Assembly (NCBI GenBank): GCA_964485585.1
Contig: CAZAJT010000001.1
Span: 35,679 to 99,678 of the forward strand
Direction: 5' to 3'
DNA length: 64,000 nt
From: CAZAJT01 sp964485585
GTDB taxonomy: Bacteria; Patescibacteriota; Microgenomatia; UBA1406; GWC2-37-13
Part shown: positions 16,953 to 26,185 of the stretch, one piece after another
How positions within the stretch are numbered: the first letter of the stretch is position 1
Layout: each line of letters starts with the position of its first letter
Program-made: the position numbers and the translations under genes
The notes under the pieces: model-generated
What the model was told of the DNA's origin: nothing
Database searches by the model: none
What the model saw: the letters and a program-made list of their open reading frames with translations, nothing else

Positions 16953-17348
16953 GTGCTTGATGGGGTAAACTGTCAGCGATTAGTACACATGGCATACCAG
17001 CTGTGGTTTGGCGTAACAATTCCCAAAGGTATGTGGTCAAAGGAGATATTTGAGGATAATAGTGTATTATTTAGAACTGTTAATACTGATCGGGAACAAC
17101 CGTTGCTCGGTGATATTTTCGTATTCCGAAAAGTTAGAGATGATCCCATTACCTATCATTTAGCAGTTCATACTGGAATTACGGATAAAGATTCCGATCC
17201 ATTGCTGTTGCATGCAAGCCGATTGGCCGATAAAGTTACTATCTGGCCGCTGAGAGAATTTTTACATAACGACAGATACCACAGTTTGCAGGCAGTGAAA
17301 AGATTGTTGCCTGAGTTTTATTCGCTATTCGTTTCCCCTCAGAGATAA
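16953..17348 (+). CDS. NlpC/P60-like cysteine peptidase, start uncertain
   Basis: The 131 codons from GTG at 16953 contain a papain-like core: catalytic Cys in DGVNCQRLV, catalytic His in TYHLAVHTG, and LLLHAS. This resembles NlpC/P60 amidases and endopeptidases that cut peptidoglycan. The reading frame is open upstream to 16839 and that part looks genuinely coding (GLPYNFSGGPWIDGG is the expected segment before the active-site Cys), yet it has no in-frame ATG, GTG or TTG. The real start may be a rare codon, or a 5' indel may have broken the frame. No export signal is seen. Confidence 0.6.
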   Translation: MLDGVNCQRLVHMAYQLWFGVTIPKGMWSKEIFEDNSVLFRTVNTDREQPLLGDIFVFRKVRDDPITYHLAVHTGITDKDSDPLLLHASRLADKVTIWPLREFLHNDRYHSLQAVKRLLPEFYSLFVSPQR

Positions 17349-17390
17349 AATTGCCTTTATTGTGAAATACAAGATTCAAAAAATAATCTA

Positions 17391-18134
17391 ATGATAGTGA
17401 CGCCAATTAAAACGAATAAAATTCTTCCTTTTAAGTATGAACTTTTCGAGATTCTTGATCATTATGTGACAAACATGAAAGAGAAATCAATTCTTGCAAT
17501 TACCTCTAAGATCGTTTCTCTGTGCGAAGGGAGGGTGGTTAAGATAGGCACCGTAGACAAACAAGCGCTTATCAAAAAGGAGTCGGAATTATATCTTCCC
17601 TATGAAAACCCTTACCATATAACTCTTACGATAAAGCAAGGGATATTGATACCAACCGCAGGGATAGATGAGTCAAATGGGTATGGATACTATATTTTGT
17701 GGCCGAAAGATGCACAGAAAACAGCAAACGAGGTAAAAGAATATTTACAAAAAAGATTTGCACTTACCCATGTAGGCGTAATTATTGTCGATAGTAAAAC
17801 AACACCGCTTCGATGGGGAACTACCGGCATTGCAATAGCACATAGCGGGTTCGCAGCGTTAAACGATTATATAGGAAAGCCTGATATATTTGGAAGAAAA
17901 CTCAATGTCACAAAAGCAAACATTATGGATTCTTTAGGCGCAACAGCTGTTGCAGTGATGGGAGAAGGCAACGAGCAGACTCCGCTGACAACAATAGAAG
18001 ATGCTGCTTTTGTGAGATTTACGAGAAAAAATCCCACTGAAGAAGAGATCGACGCTCTGAAAATAGAGAGAAAAGACGATCTTTATGCTCCGCTTCTTAC
18101 TTGTCCCCAATGGAAAAAAGGAGAGGATGCCTAA
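17391..18134 (+). CDS. CofE-like gamma-glutamyl ligase family protein
   Basis: The 247 residues match the coenzyme F420-0:gamma-glutamyl ligase fold: ILAITSKIVSLCEGRV near the N-terminus, PTAGIDESN, VGVIIVDSKTTPLRWG, and GRKLNVTKANI. CofE adds glutamates to F420-0 using GTP in archaea and actinobacteria. No F420 biosynthesis gene is visible here, so a different acceptor is more likely. The end overlaps the convergent GT39-like gene by 4 nt. Family assignment is good; substrate is unknown. Confidence 0.75.
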   Translation: MIVTPIKTNKILPFKYELFEILDHYVTNMKEKSILAITSKIVSLCEGRVVKIGTVDKQALIKKESELYLPYENPYHITLTIKQGILIPTAGIDESNGYGYYILWPKDAQKTANEVKEYLQKRFALTHVGVIIVDSKTTPLRWGTTGIAIAHSGFAALNDYIGKPDIFGRKLNVTKANIMDSLGATAVAVMGEGNEQTPLTTIEDAAFVRFTRKNPTEEEIDALKIERKDDLYAPLLTCPQWKKGEDA

Positions 18135-19447
18135 TAGAGCGATTGGATGTCATAGTGGGTTTCGTCTCGCAAGACAAACGCTTTTTTAGGATAAGAAGGA
18201 AGACTCGTCACGATCTTATTTTTGGGAATGAGCGCTTTACCAACGTATTGTGGTAATTCTTCATATGTTTTTCCATAGATGTTTACTCTATTAATCCCAA
18301 AGTAGTATTGAGCCGTAAAGAAATCAAGCTCATTTGTAACATATATAACGTCATCTTTTTCTGCAAGCGTTTTTATTTCGCGCATCATTTTAGCAACATC
18401 AGTTTTTACCCGCGACTGTAGTTGAATCTGATTATAGGAATAAGTAAAAGCTATAAGGAGCGCCATAGTCATAATGCGCATTCTCCTTGATAATGATTCA
18501 AGAGAGAGAATGATCAAAAAAAGCAGCGCTGGTGTAACGAATACCAAATACCTTGGTAAAAGGAGAGGTTTATACAATGAGAGGATAAAAATTACTATTG
18601 ATGGAAAAAATATCCATATGCTTAAAAATTGAAAGAGTCGTCGGTTACCGATGCGTTTATACCCGAAGAAAAACAAACCAAGAATAATCAAAGAGAACCA
18701 AAGTAGTACCGGTATCTCACCCTGTTTCGTGGTCGCAAGGAATCCGAACTCGCGCTCATAACCGGTATAGAGAAATGAGGGTATGAGGAGAAAATCTTTC
18801 AGACTGTACCGCAATATCCAAAATGATTCAGATAAAAATGTTTTTTGCGTTACTACAAATAGTATCCATGGAACACCAATAAGAATTGGTACCACCATTT
18901 TTTTTATCAAAAAAGAAAAGTGGGGTTTTTTGCGCTCAAATAAATATACGGTGATAAGCTGAGTCATTACCGCAAGTATCATAAAGTAATGAGTATAGAG
19001 ACCAAGCGTCGTGACAATCTGGTAGAGAAGAATTTTTCGTTGAAAATAGGCATAAAAAGATAGAGTAGCAAAAAATACAAACATAGTATACATACGGGCC
19101 TCAAATGCATAGTAAGTTAACAAAGGGTTTAGTATGAATAAGAGTAGGTACAACAGGCTCTTTTTCTGATCAAGCTTCAGTATTTCTGTAAGAAACAAAT
19201 ATGATACATAGAGAGTACCCCAGTAAAAAAGAAACGATATACTACGCAATGCTACTTCAGAAGAGCCAAAAATGAACATCCAGAATTTAAGAACTATATA
19301 GTAGAGTGGAGGATTAAAGTCTTTGGCAGTTGCAACGAGAAGCTGAATGATATTTTGCTGCGCCAATACATAGGAGAATGCTTCATCACGCCAGAAGCTT
19401 TGAACAAAAAGTTTTAGTGGTGTTTGGGTAAAAAAATATGAGAACAT
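18131..19447 (-). CDS. GT39/ArnT-like polytopic glycosyltransferase
   Basis: The 438-residue protein has about 10 membrane spans and the PMT/ArnT hallmarks near the N-terminus: an acidic pair region FWRDEAFSYVLA, then DFNPPLYYIVLKFW. These enzymes use polyprenyl-phosphate sugars as donors on the outer face of the membrane. The soluble C-terminal part is about 100 residues. Donor candidates include the product of the GT2-GtrA protein encoded at 7.4-8.6 kb. The acceptor is unknown. Confidence 0.8.
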   Translation of the reverse strand: MFSYFFTQTPLKLFVQSFWRDEAFSYVLAQQNIIQLLVATAKDFNPPLYYIVLKFWMFIFGSSEVALRSISFLFYWGTLYVSYLFLTEILKLDQKKSLLYLLLFILNPLLTYYAFEARMYTMFVFFATLSFYAYFQRKILLYQIVTTLGLYTHYFMILAVMTQLITVYLFERKKPHFSFLIKKMVVPILIGVPWILFVVTQKTFLSESFWILRYSLKDFLLIPSFLYTGYEREFGFLATTKQGEIPVLLWFSLIILGLFFFGYKRIGNRRLFQFLSIWIFFPSIVIFILSLYKPLLLPRYLVFVTPALLFLIILSLESLSRRMRIMTMALLIAFTYSYNQIQLQSRVKTDVAKMMREIKTLAEKDDVIYVTNELDFFTAQYYFGINRVNIYGKTYEELPQYVGKALIPKNKIVTSLPSYPKKAFVLRDETHYDIQSLY

Positions 19448-19471
19448 GTTTATTTCTGTATTGACTGTTAC

Positions 19472-19568
19472 TTAGTTAGTTGGTTATTTGGTTATTTAGT
19501 TACTTGGTACATTCAAACGATGATGCTAACTAACCAAGTAACCAATTAATTAATTAATTAACTAACTG
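19472..19568. repeat. Inverted octanucleotide repeat arrays
   Basis: The left array (19472-19507) is built of 8-nt units TTRGTTAN; the right array (19526-19568) has units of the complementary type, NNAANTAA (for example CTAACTAA and CCAAGTAA). The arms are 18 nt apart and could fold into a long imperfect hairpin in the intergenic space between the two glycosyltransferase genes. It may act as a terminator-like structure or be selfish. Confidence 0.75.
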
Positions 19569-19569
19569 C

Positions 19570-21048
19570 TCAGACCTTCTCAGTAACCTTATAAGTAATT
19601 TTTTTTCCCAGTAATAATCTGGTATGCGCTTCAAGAGCAGGGAGGGAGGATAAGACAAATGAGACGAGCGGTAAAAGGTACCACTGAATTATTAGAAAAG
19701 GAATACTTACCGGGTTTGTTTTGACCGCGACTTTTTTTCTAAGTTGTATATCAAGATAAATGTAAAGAATAAGCATCAATGATGCGGTAGTCAATATAAA
19801 TCCAGAGAGTTGCGGAAGAAGAAAACCCAGCACGGTTCGTTTGAAAACAGGATTTACCAGAGGAGGTATCAATGCGCTTAAGGTAAGGATAAAAAATGAC
19901 GTTGGCCAGAGCAGATGGGTCTCGGCGAGAAACGCCATTTTTTTAAGCTTTGACAAAAAAGGAATATGAGGAGTATTAAAAAGTTTCCCCCAAGTATACC
20001 CAATGTCGCTTGCACCCCATGCCCATCGTTTTTCTTGTTCATATCTATTTTTCAATGTCTTAATAATATTTCCCGAATAGACGGCGTCGCCATTTATAAT
20101 CGTATAGAGCGGTAAAGTTTTCACTTTGTCACCAAAAGTAAAAAACGCTTGATAATATATGTGCCAGTCCTCAGGAATAACATCAACATCCCAATATCCA
20201 ACCTGTTTAAGAAGCCATAGATTTGTTGAGTATGTCGATATATGGATTAGTTTTTCTTTTTGAGATAAAAATGCCAGTCGCAATAATGATGAAAGAGTGG
20301 CCTGCATACGAACAAAAAAGGGGAGCCGCCAAAAGTTGTTATAAAGTAGTACTGGCGCCCAGTAAAAATGGTAGCTGCGGTCCCTATCTTTTAAAAATTC
20401 ATACGTAAGATAGGAGAAGTAATTTTTCGAAAATATGCTATCCGCGTCACAGATAGTAATAAGAACATGCTTGAATTCTAAACTTCTTTCTACTGCGTAT
20501 TGTTCAACCATCCTTACCGCATTTGTTTGATTGCTTGCTTTTCCGGGCACTTCATTCGTTTTCAGAACATGATAAGAAGAGATGATGTCTTTGAAATGAT
20601 CACGGTATTTTAATCGCAACTGTTCATCTTTTTCTTTTGCTTCTGCTTCTCTCATCTCAAACGCGAGGACAAGAACGAGATTTTTAAATGGATAATCACT
20701 TTGAATAATTGCCTCAATAGTAGATTCAAGCTTATGAAGAGGTTCTTTGTAATTGGGGATGACTATAAAGTGATAAATATCTCTGCTCTTGGTCTTCTGC
20801 AGCAATTTTTTATGATAAGGGATTTTCCCATACGAAAGTATCTGAAGATATGAAATTGTAGCATAATAGGCGGTACCGACGGATTTGTATAAAAAATACA
20901 GATCGAAACATATAATAAAATATGCGACTACTGCTGGATGAAATGGAGAAAGCCACAAAGGAAGCGTAATAAGAAGCCACGTGAGAATCGGAATGCCCAC
21001 TTCACCTATCTTAAGAAAAAAACGCGATGTAGCCAATCGATCAGTCAT
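19570..21048 (-). CDS. Membrane GT2 glycosyltransferase (cellulose/hyaluronan synthase-like)
   Basis: The 492 residues contain two N-terminal spans, a cytosolic GT-A domain with IPNYKEP, the metal-binding DAD in TICDADSIF, the catalytic ED in DVIPEDWHIYYQ and the processive motif-like EQEKRWAWG (the QxxRW position), then four C-terminal spans. Such enzymes polymerise and often extrude a polysaccharide. No BcsB, PilZ or other partner is present, and the product cannot be named. A -10 box 7 nt upstream suggests an independent transcript. Confidence 0.8.
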   Translation of the reverse strand: MTDRLATSRFFLKIGEVGIPILTWLLITLPLWLSPFHPAVVAYFIICFDLYFLYKSVGTAYYATISYLQILSYGKIPYHKKLLQKTKSRDIYHFIVIPNYKEPLHKLESTIEAIIQSDYPFKNLVLVLAFEMREAEAKEKDEQLRLKYRDHFKDIISSYHVLKTNEVPGKASNQTNAVRMVEQYAVERSLEFKHVLITICDADSIFSKNYFSYLTYEFLKDRDRSYHFYWAPVLLYNNFWRLPFFVRMQATLSSLLRLAFLSQKEKLIHISTYSTNLWLLKQVGYWDVDVIPEDWHIYYQAFFTFGDKVKTLPLYTIINGDAVYSGNIIKTLKNRYEQEKRWAWGASDIGYTWGKLFNTPHIPFLSKLKKMAFLAETHLLWPTSFFILTLSALIPPLVNPVFKRTVLGFLLPQLSGFILTTASLMLILYIYLDIQLRKKVAVKTNPVSIPFLIIQWYLLPLVSFVLSSLPALEAHTRLLLGKKITYKVTEKV

Positions 21049-21055
21049 AGTTCTT

Positions 21056-21061
21056 ATTATA
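21056..21061 (-). promoter_or_regulatory. -10 box for membrane GT2 gene
   Basis: A consensus TATAAT on the minus strand ends 7 nt before the ATG at 21048, just after the stop of the helicase gene. Confidence 0.55.
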
Positions 21062-21067
21062 CCCTAC

Positions 21068-24007
21068 CTATTGCCATGCCTCACAGATCATCTTAAATGA
21101 GCAAAAGCTACACCACGGACCCACCCGGGGTTGAAACGTATCGCCTCTAATCTGTTCGACCAGATTGGTAATTTGTTTTTTGACAGTATCCATATCATCC
21201 TCTGTTTTCTGCATGCTGATACGCTCCATATCCTGAAGATAGTAAAAGGTCAAATGCACATCTTCAAGCTTTTTCCCATAAAGGCCGGTGTCTATAGCGG
21301 CGAGGGCGTATATCGAAAGCTGGAGATTTTTCTTCAACTCCTTTTCTTCCGGTTTTTTCCCAGTCTTATAATCGATGATTTCTATGGCGCCATTCTCCTT
21401 TTGATCGATACGGTCAATCTTACCGACAATAAATGTTTCATTTGGGAGCTTGATTTTAAAGAATTTTTCAAGCGCGATGATCGCAATGTCCTTGAGATGA
21501 AATGTTTTAAAATACTTCGTGAGCATTTCCTCGCCCTCTTTCCTCATTTTTTTCTCATGGGTTGAAGAAGTATAGCCGGCAGGTATCCATGATTGTCGAT
21601 ATATTTCAAGGAGGCGTTTTTGATTGAGGAGTGGGTCGGTAAGATACTCTTGATAGAATTTTTGGAGGGTACGATGAATGCTGTCGCCAAATGAAGCTGC
21701 AGCTGAGACCATTGTTGGGATTTTTAATAGATACTGATACTTATATTGCAGCGGACAAAGAGTAAATGTTTCAAGCTGACTGAATGAAAAATTTGAGAGC
21801 GTGGGTTTTTTGCGGACGATCGACGATTCTGTATTTTTGAAATCAAATATAGAAAGCTGTATTTTTTCCTCTTTTTTTAAGCGTTCATATTTATTTACGG
21901 TATCTATGCCCACTGTTTCAACGACAAATGGTGAAATTTTTCTCTCTCGTTTTCCTTCTCCGTATGCGCGTGATACAGATAGGTACACTTGATTTTGTGC
22001 TCGGGTGAGGCCCACATAAAATAATCTTCGCTCTTCTTGCAAGTGATAGTCACCCTGAGGGAGAATTTCTTTAATCAATTCATTGGGAATAGGAAGAGGT
22101 TCCTTGCGTTGATACGATGGGAATCTTCCCATAGTTAGATTCACTAAAAAGACTACCGGAAATTCGAGTCCTTTTGCCCCGTGCAACGTCATTATCTGTA
22201 CAGCGTCGTACGATGTGTTATCGGTATCCTCTGCAGGAGGAGATTCGCCAAGTTCCAAGCTCATGTCGATGTAATCTACGACTGCAAAGACCGAGGCGTC
22301 TTCATGTTCATTTTCGTAAGATTTGAGTTTGTTAAAAAACTTGGTAACATTTAAAGCAATTTTTTCCTGCAGGATAGAGGTAACGGTAGTTAATTCTTTC
22401 AGATAGCCGGTATCTTCGAGAAAATAATACAATATTTGTCCGGCAGTATTTTTTTTCACCAGACCAAGATGTCGTCGCATCATACTATACAGTTTGTAAA
22501 GCGTTTTTTTTGTCTCCTCGCTGAGAAGCGGTAAAAACTTTCTATATATCTCGTATTCTTCTTTATATAATTCTTGGTTTATAAACGATAAATATATCTC
22601 GATTGTTTGAAACAATGATACGGAAACTTTCTTTGCGCATGAAAGAAGCAGGTGAATATCTCGGGCATCAAGTTGAAAAATATCCATGAGTAATACTCTA
22701 TAAAGTGCCACAGAGTCTTCTATGTTATACAGCACCTTAAGATATGCAATGAGATCTTTTACTTCTGGTTGTTTAAAGAGCATTCCAGGGCCAAGAAACT
22801 TATAGGGTACGCCGTTTCGTATCAATGTTGAAATAAATGGGTCAGCGTGATTGTTTGCCCGCACTAATATTGCGAAGTCTGAAAAGTGATAACTCTGTTT
22901 TTGTTTTAACGCAAGTATGGTTTTTACTACATGTTCCGCTTCATCGTTTCCATTTTCAGCAATAGAGAGATGGATTGTGTCGATGTGGTTTCCCCGAGCA
23001 GCGATGAGTTTTTTTGATATGTCAAGTTGAGCTTCAAGCGTATCAGGATCATTATTTTTTATGAGTCGGTGGGAGGCGTCTAAGATATCTTGATAGGAAC
23101 GATAATTCTTTATAAGGGTAATTTCTTTCGCTCGCTTATAATCTTGCATAAAGGTGAGAATGTTAGAAACCGATGCGCCACGGAATTTATAGACTGCTTG
23201 TGAGTCATCTCCAACCACCGTAAGGTTTGGTTTGAGTTCTGGCGGGCAAAGCAGTTTTAACAAGAGATATTGAGCAATGTTCGTATCCTGAAATTCATCC
23301 ACCAGGACGTATTTAAATTGTTGTTGATACTGTTTGAGAAGCGCCGGTCGAGCTCTCAGAAGCTTTAGTAAGTGGTAGATAAGATCAGAAAAATCAAAAT
23401 ATCCTTCGCGAATTTTTATTTCCTGATAGGTATGATACGCCTGTACAAGTTCAAGAATTTTCTCCTTTTCTTCAGGAGTTTTCTCAGCGTCTTGTTGTTG
23501 GGCGACGAACCACTGCATATATTCTTCCGGACTGATATCCTCATCTCGTATTCGTGAAAAATGCTGCAGGAGCGCATCTAAAAATTTTTGAGGGTTGCTC
23601 AGCGGTCGAAAGTATTTTAAATTGAATAGAAACAGTTTTGATCGCAGAAATAGAATTGTTTCAGCTTGCGTAAGGAGTTTATATCCGAGATCCAACCCAA
23701 TATGATACCCATCTTCGCGAAGCGTCCTATCGGCAAACGCATGGAAAGTAGAGATCCACATCTGAAAGTATCCATATGGCATTGCTTTGTCTACTCGTTC
23801 TTCCATTTCAATTGCCGCCTTTTCGGTGAAGGTAAGCGCAAGTATTTCTTCTGGTCTGGCAAAATTATTTAAGATGAGATGTTTGATTTTCTCGACAATA
23901 ACCGTTGTTTTTCCGGTTCCAGGACCTGCGACAATAAGCAGTGGTCCAGCGGTGTGTATAATTGCCTCTTTTTGTTCTTGATTCAGCTGCGAGAGGAGTT
24001 CAGACAT
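21068..24007 (-). CDS. UvrD-family helicase fused to Fe-S PD-(D/E)XK nuclease
   Basis: The 979-residue protein begins with a superfamily 1 helicase: Walker A AGPGTGKTT, Walker B VDEFQDTN, GDDSQAVYKFRG, NYRS, and TLHGAKGLEFPVVF. From about residue 740 it continues into a RecB/Cas4-like nuclease: FSQLETFTLCPLQYKYQYL, the catalytic region EIIDYKTGKK, and the closing cysteines WCSFCSFKMIC. Together with the cysteine in LCPLQ these match the four-cysteine Fe-S cluster of AddB/Cas4-type nucleases. The layout recalls the helicase-nuclease subunits of AddAB/AdnAB. No partner subunit is adjacent. Role: end resection or repair. Confidence 0.9.
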   Translation of the reverse strand: MSELLSQLNQEQKEAIIHTAGPLLIVAGPGTGKTTVIVEKIKHLILNNFARPEEILALTFTEKAAIEMEERVDKAMPYGYFQMWISTFHAFADRTLREDGYHIGLDLGYKLLTQAETILFLRSKLFLFNLKYFRPLSNPQKFLDALLQHFSRIRDEDISPEEYMQWFVAQQQDAEKTPEEKEKILELVQAYHTYQEIKIREGYFDFSDLIYHLLKLLRARPALLKQYQQQFKYVLVDEFQDTNIAQYLLLKLLCPPELKPNLTVVGDDSQAVYKFRGASVSNILTFMQDYKRAKEITLIKNYRSYQDILDASHRLIKNNDPDTLEAQLDISKKLIAARGNHIDTIHLSIAENGNDEAEHVVKTILALKQKQSYHFSDFAILVRANNHADPFISTLIRNGVPYKFLGPGMLFKQPEVKDLIAYLKVLYNIEDSVALYRVLLMDIFQLDARDIHLLLSCAKKVSVSLFQTIEIYLSFINQELYKEEYEIYRKFLPLLSEETKKTLYKLYSMMRRHLGLVKKNTAGQILYYFLEDTGYLKELTTVTSILQEKIALNVTKFFNKLKSYENEHEDASVFAVVDYIDMSLELGESPPAEDTDNTSYDAVQIMTLHGAKGLEFPVVFLVNLTMGRFPSYQRKEPLPIPNELIKEILPQGDYHLQEERRLFYVGLTRAQNQVYLSVSRAYGEGKRERKISPFVVETVGIDTVNKYERLKKEEKIQLSIFDFKNTESSIVRKKPTLSNFSFSQLETFTLCPLQYKYQYLLKIPTMVSAAASFGDSIHRTLQKFYQEYLTDPLLNQKRLLEIYRQSWIPAGYTSSTHEKKMRKEGEEMLTKYFKTFHLKDIAIIALEKFFKIKLPNETFIVGKIDRIDQKENGAIEIIDYKTGKKPEEKELKKNLQLSIYALAAIDTGLYGKKLEDVHLTFYYLQDMERISMQKTEDDMDTVKKQITNLVEQIRGDTFQPRVGPWCSFCSFKMICEAWQ

Positions 24008-24019
24008 AAAAAAGAGCTG

Positions 24020-24865
24020 CTATTTATGGTGCGGCAACTTGTTCCAATAGGCTTCATATACTGCTGCGCCCGTGAAAAAAGTAAGTAATACAAGATAGGT
24101 GGCAGGAAGAAGTATGAGCTTTACGTTTACTAATCCCAGCGTGTAATTAATAATGAGAGGGATAGTAATCGCATGCATGCCCAACTGCAATGTTTTCTTA
24201 AAAGATAATGCGGGTAAAAACAGTTTCCCTATGGTAAATGCAATAATGCTCGCAATGAGTAAATAGAGTATGTTTACCATTACTAAGATAATAGGGAGCC
24301 CGATGACGGCAGCAGCAATAACAAAGAAAGTCCACGATTGGAGCACCATCTGGACGTTCTTCTGAATTTCGGTAATAACAGCTTTGTCGATTTGCGCGGT
24401 GATTCCTTTCAACGAAAGCAGTTGATAACCCTCTACATTTTTTAGATTACGTACGGCAAATGTTGATTGAGTTGCATACATGATGGGTTTATAAGAAGGT
24501 ATTGTGTTGCCTGAAACCATATGGTCAACCACTAAAAGAATCATTTTTTTTCCTTCATAGTCAAACCACATAAAATAGGGGTGTTCAAGATTAGTAGACA
24601 ATCGTCCATTCCTGATAGTAATTACCAGTGATTGTGGAAAAGACTGGAGACTTTTGGACAGACTCTGTATTACCTTCTGTACTCTTAATACAGCGGGATT
24701 CTTTATGGTGAAAAAAAAGAGAAACGCAAAATATAAGATTGCAATTAAGATGAGAAAATACCTTACGGAATGCACAAACGATGTTTTTAGCAGTTTATGA
24801 TAATAAGGATGATGAGGAAATGCGCTGTTAATAAAAACAAGAAAAAAGGTCTTGACTTTTCCCAT
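24020..24865 (-). CDS. DUF1189-like membrane protein
   Basis: The 281-residue protein has one N-terminal span, an extracytoplasmic loop of about 120 residues (LVITIRNGRLSTN, MWFDYEGKKMILLVVD) and four to five C-terminal spans. This topology and the order of conserved parts resemble DUF1189, whose function is unknown. An upstream in-frame ATG at 24904 is possible, but the ATG at 24865 starts MGKVKTFFLVF and lies 10 nt after a -10 box. Confidence 0.6.
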   Translation of the reverse strand: MGKVKTFFLVFINSAFPHHPYYHKLLKTSFVHSVRYFLILIAILYFAFLFFFTIKNPAVLRVQKVIQSLSKSLQSFPQSLVITIRNGRLSTNLEHPYFMWFDYEGKKMILLVVDHMVSGNTIPSYKPIMYATQSTFAVRNLKNVEGYQLLSLKGITAQIDKAVITEIQKNVQMVLQSWTFFVIAAAVIGLPIILVMVNILYLLIASIIAFTIGKLFLPALSFKKTLQLGMHAITIPLIINYTLGLVNVKLILLPATYLVLLTFFTGAAVYEAYWNKLPHHK

Positions 24866-24875
24866 GGTAAGAATT

Positions 24876-24881
24876 ATCATA
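24876..24881 (-). promoter_or_regulatory. -10 box for DUF1189-like gene
   Basis: TATGAT on the minus strand ends 10 nt before the ATG at 24865. The opposite strand carries tuf 83 nt away, so this is a divergent promoter region. Confidence 0.45.
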
Positions 24882-24963
24882 GGAGGGTAGCATAAAAAAA
24901 TCAACTGCTTTATTTTTTTATCGCTTGTGAAATTCTTGATAATTTAAAAGTTATTATTTTATT

Positions 24964-26148
24964 ATGGCAGAAGGTGTATTTCAACGAACAAAACCTCATT
25001 TAAACATTGGTACGATCGGTCATGTTGATCATGGTAAAACTACATTGACTTCTGCCATTCACTACGTGTTGTCAAAAAAAGGTCTTGCGAAGTTCCTCAG
25101 ATACGAGGATATAGATAAAGCACCTGAAGAAAAAGCGAGAGGCGTCACTATCAATATTCATCATTCAGAATATGAAACAGAAAAAAGGCATTATGCGCAT
25201 ATTGATGCACCTGGTCATGCAGACTATATTAAAAATATGATTACTGGAGCAGCGCAGATGGATGGCGCTATACTGGTGGTATCTGCTCCTGATGGTCCGA
25301 TGCCTCAGACAAGAGAACACATTCTGCTTGCCGGTCAGGTAAATGTGCCAGCAATTATAGTCTTTCTTAACAAGATTGATATGGTGCAAGATAAAGAAAT
25401 TGTTGATCTTGTGGAAATGGAAGTACGCGACCTTCTTAAGAAGTATAAGTTTCCTGGTGACGAGGTACCCATTATTAAAGGATCCGCGCTCAAAGCTCTT
25501 CAGGATGACCCTGCTGCTATACAGGCCATTGAAGAGCTCATGAAAGCGGTTGATGATTATATTCCGGAGCCAGAGCGACCGATCGATAAGCCGTTTTTAA
25601 TGCCAGTGGAAGACGTATTTACCATCCAAGGGCGGGGCACCGTGGTTACTGGTAGAGTAGAGAGAGGCTTACTAAAAGTAAATGGAGAGATTGAGATAGT
25701 GGGTATAAAACCAAATAGAAAGACCGTGGTAACCGGTATTGAAATGTTTAGAAAAACCCTCGACGAGGCACGGGCAGGTGATAACACCGGACTTCTTTTG
25801 AGAGGAGTTGAAAAAACTGATGTTGAGCGAGGTCAGGTAATAGCAAAGCCTGGCTCAGTTACTCCGCATACAGAATTTGAGGCAGAAATCTACGTACTTA
25901 CAAAAGAAGAGGGAGGTCGCCACACACCATTCTTTAAAGGATATCGTCCCCAATTCTACATAAGAACTACTGATATTACCGGTGAACTCAATTTACCAGA
26001 AGGGGTAGAGATGGTAATGCCAGGAGATAATGTGAAGATCTCGGCAAAGTTGATCTATCCAGTAGCATTGGAGGAAGGATTGAAGTTCGCTATCCGTGAA
26101 GGTGGTCATACCGTTGGAGCCGGCGTTGTGACGAAAGTGCTAAAATAA
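24964..26148 (+). CDS. tuf: Elongation factor Tu
   Basis: The 394-residue GTPase delivers aminoacyl-tRNA to the ribosome. G1 is GHVDHGKT at 19-26, G3 is DAPGHAD, and G4 reads NKID where most EF-Tu have NKCD. Domains 2 and 3 follow with FTIQGRGTVVTGRVERG and the C-terminal tRNA-binding barrel. It precedes rpsJ by 37 nt, the classical str/S10 junction; fusA and rpsL are not upstream, where a divergent membrane protein lies instead. Confidence 0.97.
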   Translation: MAEGVFQRTKPHLNIGTIGHVDHGKTTLTSAIHYVLSKKGLAKFLRYEDIDKAPEEKARGVTINIHHSEYETEKRHYAHIDAPGHADYIKNMITGAAQMDGAILVVSAPDGPMPQTREHILLAGQVNVPAIIVFLNKIDMVQDKEIVDLVEMEVRDLLKKYKFPGDEVPIIKGSALKALQDDPAAIQAIEELMKAVDDYIPEPERPIDKPFLMPVEDVFTIQGRGTVVTGRVERGLLKVNGEIEIVGIKPNRKTVVTGIEMFRKTLDEARAGDNTGLLLRGVEKTDVERGQVIAKPGSVTPHTEFEAEIYVLTKEEGGRHTPFFKGYRPQFYIRTTDITGELNLPEGVEMVMPGDNVKISAKLIYPVALEEGLKFAIREGGHTVGAGVVTKVLK

Positions 26149-26185
26149 TAATAGGAAGCAATAAGTTGGGAAGCTCTTTTAAAGT

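Noticed and set aside
24925..24957. Promoter for tuf
   Set aside because: TTGTGA, GATAAT and TATTAT are present, but no pair has acceptable spacing, so no site was called.
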